A stretch of DNA of 64,000 nt, from contig WTPW01000945.1 in the NCBI GenBank assembly GCA_009809945.1, positions 199,649 to 263,648 of the forward strand. The letters run 5' to 3'. Made by a program: the position numbers and the translations under genes. Positions 48,297-58,436 of the stretch are shown piece by piece. How positions within the stretch are numbered: position 1 is the stretch's first letter; each line of letters opens with the position of its first letter. A model generated the notes under the pieces. That model worked only from the letters and a program-made list of their open reading frames with translations. It was not told the origin of the DNA and ran no database searches. The stretch is from Gigaspora margarita (lineage: Eukaryota; Glomeromycota; Glomeromycetes; Diversisporales; Gigasporaceae).

Positions 48297-50955
48297 TAGG
48301 GTACTGCTATTCAGTGTTGTACATGGGACAGTTGGGACATGAGTTGGGACATTTTGGAACATTTTGGAACAATTTTTTAAATTGAAATTACTTAAATTTT
48401 ATTAAGATAATCTAATTTAATTTTTTTAAAAATGTGTTCAGCACCTAGAAAAATATATAATCATGTATTTTTTTAAATTAATTTATTAATTATTAAGACT
48501 TGGGACATAGTTGGGACACTTGGGACACTGGGATGTTGGGACATTGGGACATGCCAAAAAAAGGCTGAGACAGTGAAAATGTATAACACTGCTGCTATTT
48601 ACACCATGATAAACACTAATTGCACTAGGGATTTTGTGTAACAGTAAATCCTTTCTATTTGTACCATGCAGATCACTTGATTTTATTACTTAAATTTTAA
48701 AAAATTTTATTAATATTATCTTTATGAGTTCTTGACCAAATTCAATAAAAAATTTTTTATTTAAATTCTATGAATTTGTAGAATTAAAATAAAAAAAATT
48801 TTATTGAATTTGGTCAAGAACTCATAGAGATATCTTTGATGAAATTCCTGTAAACAATTTTGGCACAGCTTCTTTGTTATATATATTTTTAGAAGTAAAA
48901 AACTTTTATTGAAGATATCTCTGTGAGTTCTTGACCAATTCAATAAAATTTTTTTTATTTTAATTATACAGATCTGTACAATTAAAATAAAAAAATTTTA
49001 ATTGAATTTGGTCAAGAACTCATAGAGATATCTTCGATAAAAATTTTGTAAACAATTTTGGCACAACTTCTTTGTAATCACATTTTTGAAAATAAAAAAA
49101 CCTTTCATTGAAGATATCTCTATGTGTTCTTGACCAAATTCGATGAAAATTTTTTTATTTTAATTCTACTAATCTATAGAATTAAATAAAAAAATTTCAT
49201 CAAGTTTGGTCAAAAACTTATAGAGATATCTTTGATAAAAGTTTTTTTATTTCCAAAAACGTAATCACAAGAAACTGTGCCAAAATTGTTTACAAGAAAT
49301 TTTATCGGAGATATCTCTACGAGTTCTTGACCAAGTTTGATGAAATTTTTTATTTTAATTCTAAAATCTATAGAATTTAAATAAAAAAATTTTCATCGAA
49401 TTTGGTCAAGAACTCATAGAAATATCTTCGATTAAATTTTTTTCATTTCCAAAAACGCGATCACAAAGAAGCTACGCCAAAATTGTTTACAAGAACTTTC
49501 ATCGAAGATATCTCTACGAGTTCTTAACCAAATTCGATGAAAATTTTTTTATTTTAATTCTACAGATCTGTATAATTAAAATAAAAAAATTTTTATTGAA
49601 TTTGGTCAAGAACTCGCAGAGATATCTTCAATAAAAGTTTTTAAAAACGTATGCAACAAAGAAGCTGCACTGAAATTGTTTACAGGAACTTTCATCAAAG
49701 ATATCTCTACGAGTTCTTGACCAAATTCGATGAAATTTTTTTATTTTAATTCTACAAATCCATAGAATTTAAATAAAAAATTTTCATCAAATTTGGTCAA
49801 GAAATCATAGAGATATTTTTGGTGAAAGTTTTTTTCATTTCCAAAAACGTGATCACAAAAAAGCTGCGCTAAAATTGTTTGCAAGAACTTTCATCAAAGA
49901 AATCTCTACGAGTTCTTGACCAAATTCAATAAAATTTTTTTTATTTTAATTGTACAGATCTATATAATTAAAATATAGAAATTTTTATTGAATTTGGTCA
50001 AGAACTCGCAGAGATATCTTTAATAAATGTTTTCTACTTCTAAAACGTATACAACAAAGAAGCTGTGCTGAAATTGTATACAGGAACTTTCATTAAACAT
50101 CAAAAATATCTCTATGAGTTCTTGACCAAATTCGATAAAAAATTTTTTATTTTAATTCTACAAATCCATAAAATTTAAATAAAAAAATTTTCATCGAATT
50201 TGGTTAAGAACTCGTAGAGATATCTTTGATAAAAGTTTTTTTTTCATTTTCAAAAACGTGATTACAAAGAAGCTGCATCAAAATTGTTTACAAGAATTTT
50301 CATCGAAGATATCTCTACGAGTTCTTGACCAAATTCGATGAAAAGTTTTTTATTTTAATTCTACAAATCCATAGAATTTAAATAAAAAATTTTTATCGAA
50401 TTTGGTCAAGAACTCATAGAGATATCTTTGATGAAATTTTTTTTATTTCCAAAAACATGATTACAAAGAAGCTGTGCCAAAATTGTTTACAAGAACTTTC
50501 ATTGAAGATATCTATATGAGTCCTTGACCAAATTCAATGAAACCTTTTTTATTTTAATTCTAAAGATCTGTATAATTCAAATAAAAAAATTTTTATTGAA
50601 TTTGGTCAAGAACTCACAGAAATATCTTCAATGAAAGTTTTCTACTTCTAAAAATATATAACAAAGAAGCTGTGCCAAAATTGTTTACAAGAATTTCATT
50701 AAAGATATCTCTACAAGTTCTTGACCAAATTCGATGAAAATTTTTTTATTTTAATTCTACAAATTCATAGAATTTAAATAAAAAAATTTTTATTGAATTT
50801 GGTCAAGAACTCATAAAGATAATATTAATAAAAGTTTTTAAAATTTAGGTAATAAAATCAAGTGATCTACATGGTGCATATAGAAAAGGATTTACTGTTA
50901 CACAAAATCTATAGTGCAATTAGTGTTTATCATAGTGTAAATAGCAGTACTCTTA
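48297..50955. mobile_element. TIR element with internal palindromic satellite (about 199-bp units)
   Basis: Long terminal repeats (gtactgctatttacacnatg to atcacttgattttattacnt, over 150 bp) are inverted at 48297-48700 and 50860-50955. The left one is split by a hAT-like MITE (48312-48591). Between them 'gagttcttgaccaaattc' recurs 11 times at a spacing of about 199 bp (48725, 48924, 49123, 49321, 49518, 49711, 49910, 50116, 50319, 50518, 50714). Each unit contains a palindrome (gaccaaattcgatgaaaatt paired with its inverse around a 'tctacaaatctatagaatt' core) plus a second one spanning 'aaacgtgatcacaaagaagc'. No protein is encoded. Confidence 0.85.
48312..48591. mobile_element. hAT-like MITE with perfect 8-bp duplication
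   Basis: Ends CAGTGTTGTACA and TGTATAACACTG with a perfect 8-bp duplication ctgctatt (48304-48311 and 48592-48599). Interior rich in ttgggaca words. It inserted into the left terminal repeat of the palindromic-satellite element. Confidence 0.9.
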
Positions 50956-51079
50956 AAATATATAATTATAAAATTAAATAAAAAATTTTTATTTAATTTG
51001 ATTTAGTAGTTATTGAGCTATACTAATTTAAACTTTAAAAAAAAGTAGTAAAAACTTTTATCTCTTTTCTTCTGATAAG

Positions 51080-52530
51080 CCCCCATATATTATAAATTTA
51101 TATTCTAACTTTATCTTTAACTCCAACCCTAAAACTAATAAGTAAACCTTCTTTGGCCTCTAATTAAAAGTTGTAGAACTTATTTTTCTGATTCTAATAG
51201 TAGTTAAATTATCAAAATTAGCCTAGTAAATCCCAAAATACTTGGAATCAAAGAAGAGAATATAAGGGTTAGCAAATTCACTATTACACAAACTATTCAT
51301 TTTTTCTTTACATATGTTTTAAACCATTTTTTATCATAACAAAAAATTTTACTAAGAAAGTAATAAATTATATTTAAGAAATTAGCATTTTTTGAGCCAA
51401 AGAACAACTTTACTTAAGAGCCCAAAGCCAATTTTAATAATAAAATATTGTGCAAATCACGATTTTTTGTTTGATAGCCTTTTTCTAACTTTATATTATC
51501 CTTTAAACCATAAGCAATTCCAGGCAAATTTGCCTGGAAAATTGCTATAAATATGCTTATGATCTATATTTTTTAAAACTTAAAATATTTAATTAAATTT
51601 TTTTTTTGATAATATTTAAAAATAAGGATTATATTATAGTAGTATTTAATTTTATATTATAAGAAAAAAGTTTAAGTTGTTTATAAGCTAAAAATAAACA
51701 AATTTTAAAAAATTTATTAGCCAAAAAAATTATTTACTTATTCTTGGCGAACTCTATAAATATTAGCTTTAGCTCCCTGTTCTAATACAATATTGTAGTT
51801 TATAAAAAGGATTACAACTTTAATTATTGCAACTTTTGTGATTTACTTGTAAAAATTAGGACTTTAATTAGAAGTAAAATTTTTTTTATAGACGGGAACA
51901 TATAAAATTTAAGAAAATTTAAAGAAAAGCTTTATAGTAAAAATTTTAAATTAAAAACTTTAAACTTTTATTACTTTAAAGTTTATTAATAATTTTAAAA
52001 AATTTTTATAATAAAGTTTATAAAATATTTTAAAGAAAATTTTTTATAAATAAAATATACCCATATTCTTAATAAACTTTTATTTTATTTAAAAAATTGT
52101 AAATATATCTAAAAATTTCAGGCAAATTTGTCTGGAATACAGTTTAAGGGATACATATATTTGAAAATTTTTTTATTTTAGTGAAAAATTTTACTAAAAA
52201 AATAATAAAACATGTTTTAAAAAACTAATATTTTTTTTTATCCATAGAACAACCTTACTTAAGAGCCCAAAGTTAATTGTGATAATAAAATTCTGCACAA
52301 ATCACAATTTTAGTTTAGTGCTTGTATAATAGTAAATTTGCTAATCCTTATGTTCCCTTCTTTGATCCCAAGTATTTTGGGATCCACTAAGCCAATTTTG
52401 ATGATTTAACTACTATTAGAATCAGAAAAATGAGCTCCACAACTTTTAATTAGAGGCCAAAGAAGGTTTACTTATTTGTTTTTAGGGCTAGGGTTAGGTT
52501 AAAGTTAGATTAAGGTTTAGATTTATTATT
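51080..52530. mobile_element. Large foldback element, arms about 400 bp
   Basis: Words on the left (accttctttggcctctaatt, cccaaaatacttggaatcaa, ggttagcaaattcactatta) recur inverted on the right between 52310 and 52480. Inner segments (caggcaaatttg at 51530 and 52120) are inverted too. The centre lies near 51800. No coding content; boundaries approximate. Confidence 0.7.
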
Positions 52531-52733
52531 TTGAATACTAAAAATAGAATTTTTGTATAACTATAGTAGAAATAGCAATTTTCCATAGATCCCTACAACT
52601 AACTTATAAATTTATGTAAATTGACCAATTAGAATTAGCAATTTTGTGCAACCTAAAAAAATTTGGGCCACTTCAGAAAAACTTTATAATAAATGTAATA
52701 ATAGTTCAAAATTTTACTATAATAAATAAATTG

Positions 52734-54001
52734 TTTTTTTTTTTTGGTTTCAAAGTGCCTACTTTGGGACTCGAGATATTTTATTCAAGATACTAGGGCC
52801 ATCGGTTAACCTACATGGAGGTCAACTGGCATTTGTTACATTGATGAGGATCCAACTAGCTACACGTATACTTTTGGTGTCTAATTTAAGTAGTCCGCCC
52901 TAAGGTTCCACACTAGCTGCCATACCTGCAACCCAACTACGGGAATTGCCTATTTAAACCCTCTGATCCATGTCCCTCCTGCCAACCCATCTTGTATCAC
53001 TGGAACAGTCCCAGTTATAGCTGGGGGTGAAATTCATTTTCAATTTTTTTAATTTCAACAATAATTTCAACAATAATTTCAACATTTTTAATAAATCTAT
53101 AAATTAAGTTTAAAACAATTATTGTATTTGATTTAATTTAGTTTTAATTAATTTTTGGTATAATTTAAATTAATTTTTAATATTGAAAAACTAATTTCAC
53201 CAATTTCACCATCAACTAATTTCAACAAATTCAACAAAAACTTCTTATTAAGAAGAGTAATTTCACCCCCATCTATAGTCCCAGTACTCAGTTAGTCAGA
53301 CAGTTCCAAATGCTCATCCGTTGTCCTTAGGACCCAGCCAGGTAACTCTAGTCCTGTTATCCTCAGAGAAAACTTGGTAGAGCGGTACCTGTCCCACCAG
53401 ATATTCACCTATACTTCGGTAACTTATGCTATAGCTTTACCTATATACTTGGAGTCAGGGCTAACCTAAACCCCTACTATTACCTACTTTTGCCCTTGCA
53501 AGGTTCGCTCTAATCCTAGCACCTACCTCACCATCCTACCGGTCCTTATACCGGATTCACAAACTTCCAAACCAGATAGCCCAGAAGGGTCGATATGGTC
53601 TTCTTCCTTTGGTATCTACTTCTGAAACATAGGACCTTTTTCTCCAGTATGACTCTGACGGCCAGGTTGGTGGACCCCCTCCTCGAGGGTCTTATCATCT
53701 GATTCTCCAGCTCTGGTTTTCGATATTCTAGCTTTGGTAGCACTGTCAAAGATCTTTGCTACCTTCTTACTCGGGGTTTGCCAAACGGGTTTCCATTTCT
53801 CTAGTTCCTTGGATTTGTGCGCCCAAAGGCTCCCATTCGAGATGGTGTACCAAGGCCTACAGGTAATGTACCCAACTGATCGATGAAAAGCAGTTACTTG
53901 AACACAGGTCTATTTTTCAAAGCGTCGCCAGTGGGATTTGAACCCTAGACCTGTCGCTTGGGGATGACAACTTACCAACTTCCCTAAGTTGCCACACCCT
54001 T
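52734..54001 (-). mobile_element. tRNA-headed long retroposon, subfamily 2 copy
   Basis: On the minus strand the element begins with the tRNA-like head (agggtgtggcaacttaggga; B box GGTTCAAATCC near 53940). It shares about 500 bp of body with copies 1-3, but then carries a different 3' half ending in 'gtcccaaagtaggcactttg' and poly(A). A 15-bp target duplication ATAATARATAAATTG (one difference) flanks it at 52719-52733 and 54002-54016. A hAT-like MITE lies inside (53016-53277). Confidence 0.9.
53016..53277. mobile_element. hAT-like MITE with perfect 8-bp duplication
   Basis: Ends TATAGCTGGGGGTGAAATT and its inverse (one mismatch). A perfect 8-bp duplication GTCCCAGT flanks it (53008-53015 and 53278-53285). 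The interior repeats 'aatttcaacaa'. It lies inside the retroposon body, so it is younger. Confidence 0.92.
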
Positions 54002-54016
54002 ATAATAGATAAATTG

Positions 54017-55947
54017 TTTTATTTATATTTTGTAAAATTTTAATAAAAATTATTTGTAATTTAAAAAAGTTTTATTAGTAGCATATATGAGATTAGTTTT
54101 ATATAAAATTTTCAAAATACCAAATAAAACTATATAAAAATGATCTATGTACCCTTTATCCTTAAAGATTGGGTATTACAAATTGTTTACAAATTCATAT
54201 GATATAAACCAATTAGAATTACTAATTTTGTATTATCACAAAGAATTTGAGTTTACTACAAAGAATTTACCAAATATGTAAGTGGGCTTTCTTTAAGCCA
54301 CAGAAGTTTTAAATTTTTACTACTATAAATAGAAGGCTTAATATACATTATATCAAAATTTGGTAAATTTTTGATAGTAAATTTAAAAATTTTTAATAGT
54401 AGTGTATTTTTGTAACCTATGTGTAACTTTTATCATACACTAATATCAAATAAAAATTGATCTACATTGGACTCTACCCTTGAAATAGACAATTATAGGT
54501 ACTTCTGGCCAGAGATGTTTAGCTTATATATTTCTGGCCTGAAGCATATCTAATTATATAAATTAATTAGAGTTAAAATCATATAGGGTTAGGGCAAAGG
54601 CAAGTTATATAAGCAAAATTACCTTTCTGACACTTTTAATTAGTGCCCTGAAATAGGTTCAGAAAACTATTTTTGATATTTTCATATTTTTTACTTTTTC
54701 ACGCTTTTTGTTGTTGTTTTTTTTGTCAGACTAGTCTGTAATAAACATCCTTTATGCTATACAAAAATGGCTATTATGTGATTATTTTGTATTTTAATTG
54801 GCTTTTAGGTCCAAAATATTATCATTAGGTATCTGTGGCCAGAAATGCCTAGAAATACCAATTAAAATAGGTTATCTTAATAAAATTTCAAGTAATTTTA
54901 CTTTATTTAATTGTTCAAAATTGTTCAAATTGTTAAAAAATCACTGTTTACAATTGTTTACATATATTACTGCTCTAAGGTATTATATCCACTTAATCAT
55001 TAAATTATTTGGATAACTGAATTATAATATTAATAAAAGGATTAATTATTGAAGTGTCTGGTTAACTTAAGATATTATATAAGATAATAAAAATTTTAAT
55101 TTGTATATTATTTATGTATTAATAATATAGAATATGTGTTTTAGAATTACTTTATTTATAAATTCAATAAATATTAATATAACAGTAATACATTCTTAAT
55201 TAATAGCATCTTTCATTAAAATCACATAATGTTTACAAAAATTGATTCATTATGAGTAAAAGTATAAGAACATTTCACTAGTATAATGGCTACTTAAAAC
55301 CTATCCAAGTTCTTGTACTACCATTGCAACTGTGAAGTCTCTTAATTAGTTTAGCATAAAGGATCTTTATAAGGTCCTTGCATTATCATTAAGCACCTGC
55401 ACCATTTTTGTAACTATTGAAATCTAGTGTTTATTGAAAATCCTAACCCTATTTACATTTGATTGCTGGCTCTTAAATTTATAAAAGTAGAAATACATCT
55501 TTAGCAAAGGTAGCTATAGTTAATTAAAGATATAATAGTTAATTCAATGCATATATAAAATACAACTTTGCTGCTAATAAATATATTAATCTTGTATATC
55601 GATATTGAATTTGAAAGCAATGATTTATATAAATTAGCCAATCACATAATATCTTCCTATCTGGATATAACCAATATCCTTTTACATAAATAGGATATAA
55701 AACCAGTTATTAATTTTGTTAAAGGTTACACTCTTTCGGGAGTACTAATGTTGCACCTAATCTTGAAATTGATTTGTTTGCGCCACAAAATAATAATCAC
55801 GTGACTGCAGATATTTTTATGGCACCACTACCTATTTTCCATTCATTAAGAAAAATAGAAGGTATTAAAAGATTTTGCAAAGTACAACCTAAATCAAAAT
55901 AATTAAAAATTAATAAAGGTTTTAATAACAATAAATCATAGGCATAA
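54017..55947. other. Repeat remnants and gene-proximal DNA, no gene
   Basis: Holds the right part of a TTAA-family repeat (end near 54165). Further AT-rich DNA includes the uninterrupted relative (55050-55090) of the site carrying the hAT element at 40945. Open frame 54798-55016 is unrecognised. The last 250 bases are downstream of the kinase stop codon. Confidence 0.45.
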
Positions 55948-58395
55948 TTACTTACAAGATGACAGATTAAGGCTATTAAGAACAGGAGAAAGACAATGCT
56001 TAATACAATCTAAAGAGCAAGATTTTGTTGATCTTTCCAATACTGTTAAACTTTCAATCTGGCTTTCTAATTCTCTATAAACTTCATTTATGCCCGGTCT
56101 ATTAGAAAAATTAACATCCATACGTTTATTGGCCTTACAAGATAACGAATTAAAGCTCGTGAGAACAGAAGAAAGATATTGCAGAATATAATCTAAAGAG
56201 TATGAATTTGTTGGTGTACTTTTTAATATTTCTAAATTTTCTTTCCAGCTTTCCAATTCTTTATAAACTTCATTTGCACTTGGTCTATTAGAAGGATTAG
56301 TATCCATGCATTTATTTGCTAATTGGATATAACATTCAGGTGTATCTTCTCCAAATTTTGGACGTAAACCATTTATTATTTGATAAAGCAATGTTTCTGT
56401 AGAACAAAAACAATTTCTATGATTGTCATAAAGTAACGATCCTATAGACATTTCAGCCATAATGATACCAAGACTATAAATGTCTGATGCGGTTGTATAT
56501 GGTTGTCTATTTAATACNTCTGGTGCAATATATGGTAATACACCGAATATGCNTTCTTCTCGAGTTGATTTCTCTATCTCTCTAGATAATCCCAGGTCTG
56601 CAATATAGGATTCAAGAGGCCCGTCAATATATTGATTTAGCAAAATATTTCCACTATGTAGATCACAATGTACATAATTGGATCTATGAATTTGTGCCAA
56701 CTCAAATGAGATATATATAAGTTGTTTCCATTTGCTTTCCCAACTAAATTTACTAAATTCGGATTTTAAAAAGCTTCGAAGACTTCCTCTATTTGCATAT
56801 TGAAATACCATCATATATTCATTATCAGGCTTTTGGGTTAGTCCATATACTTCAAGTTTGCTGCCCTCGATTTTAAATTTCATAATATTCTTAAACTTAA
56901 ATCAATAATATATTAGTCAAATAATTCATATTAAATAGAGATTATAGTATTTAAATTTTTAACTTACTTCTTTTAAACAATCCTTTTGAGAACCTGGCAA
57001 TGTCTTGAGCGCAACTTTATATGGCGGTGTTCGTTGTTGTTCGTATTTGCCACAATTATCAGAAACATATCTTTTACCATCTAGCCATTCCGCTGAATAT
57101 ACCGTGCTAAATCCTCCTTTACCAATAATTTGAACATCTTTTAACCTGTCATATGGAATCCATTCAATCACATCATTATATTTTGATGCCAATAGTTGAA
57201 AATTCTTAATGCAATCGTCAATATCTTTATTTCCGCTTTTCCATTGGTGAACTATTTTCAGCGGATCACATGACTGACACCAAGCAGGAGAAGTATTATA
57301 TCTATTACAATATTTACAAATTCCATGTTTTTTGCATCTTTTAAGGCCAAATTCATCAAATACAAGCATGTATTGATTAGTCTTTGTATTTTGAGTTATT
57401 CCAAATACTTTTTTGTCATCATTTATTTTCATATGCTTTTTTTATAATAAAATTTTGAGTATATTATTAATTAAAATACGTATAGTAAGGATCTAATAAT
57501 GTAAAAATATAGCTTACTATTAAATCATCTAAAGATAGTATTTTGAGTGTTACATTATATGGTTGTGAACGAGATTGCTTCAATTCCCAATATTTAGATG
57601 CAATTATGGGTCGTCCATCTAACCAGGTTGCTGAAAATTCGTTATTATTCTCTTGAATTTGATTCACTAATCTATCAAAAGGAATCCATTCAATTATATC
57701 TTCATATTCGGTTATATTGAGTTGAAATTCTTTAATGTAATTATCGAGTATTTCGTATCCACTTGTCCATCCTTGAATTATTTTCTTAGGATCGCATGTT
57801 TGGCACCAGGCAGGAGAGGTATTATATTTTTTGCAATCTTTACATATTCCATACTTTATATTATTATTAATTAATAAAATAAAATTAACACGATTAAATA
57901 ATTAGCAATAATTTTGACGTACTTCTCTTGCAGTTATAGCTTTGAGTGATACTTTATATGGATGTACAGATTTCCAAAATCCATCAGAAATTATTGGAAT
58001 GCAATATTCGTCATCAATTTTTTGAAAATTTTTCAATCGATTTAAAGGAATCCATTCAAAGATGTCAGCATATTTAGTTTCTTTAAGCTTAACTTTTTCA
58101 GGAAAACATGCCTGATACCAAGACTTTGAAGAGTCATAGCAGTTTCCATACGTTTCATTTCGTTTATGGGGATATTTACCATGTACTACTCTAAATACAC
58201 CATTTCTTAATTGTATATTATTTTTACTCTTATAAAAATTTAAATAAAAGATATTATAGAATGTATTTAAAAAAAAAATAAGAAAGAAAGAAAGAAAGAA
58301 GAAAAGCATTTCATCAATAAACGAAGAAAAAACATAAAACTTACATTATATTTTGTCCATCGACCGACCATAAAATAATCTCCTATAATATTCAT
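55948..58395 (-). CDS. Protein kinase with repeated N-terminal modules, 5 exons
   Basis: Exons 58395-58345, 58228-57923, 57853-57518, 57435-56968, 56889-55948, all phase 0, give 700 aa. Three N-terminal modules lie in tandem. Each has a Cys-rich segment and an 'EWIP(Y/F/L)(D/N)RL' linker; module 1 is degenerate, modules 2 and 3 carry YNTSPAWCQ(T/S)CDP. Only the third runs into a kinase domain. That domain has a Gly loop GKGGFSTVY (about 336-344), VALK (Lys about 375), HCDLHSGN (Asp about 463), DLG (about 485), an APx motif blurred by an N at 56518, and DIYSLG. Catalytic residues look intact. The C-terminal tail is an internal duplication of about 60 residues (CMDTNPSNRP.. and RMDVNFSNRP.., each with a YSLDYI/CSLDCI stretch). 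A second N is at 56553. Start choice is uncertain: the first exon is short and begins only 41 bp after the ligase stop. A shorter gene starting at 57432 is possible. Substrate unknown. Confidence 0.75.
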
Positions 58396-58436
58396 AATTG
58401 TATAAAAATTAGTTACTTATTAAAATTAGTAATATT

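Noticed and set aside
48720-50860. CRISPR-like regular array
   Set aside because: Units of about 199 bp are contiguous palindromic satellite without unique spacers, and the genome is eukaryotic.
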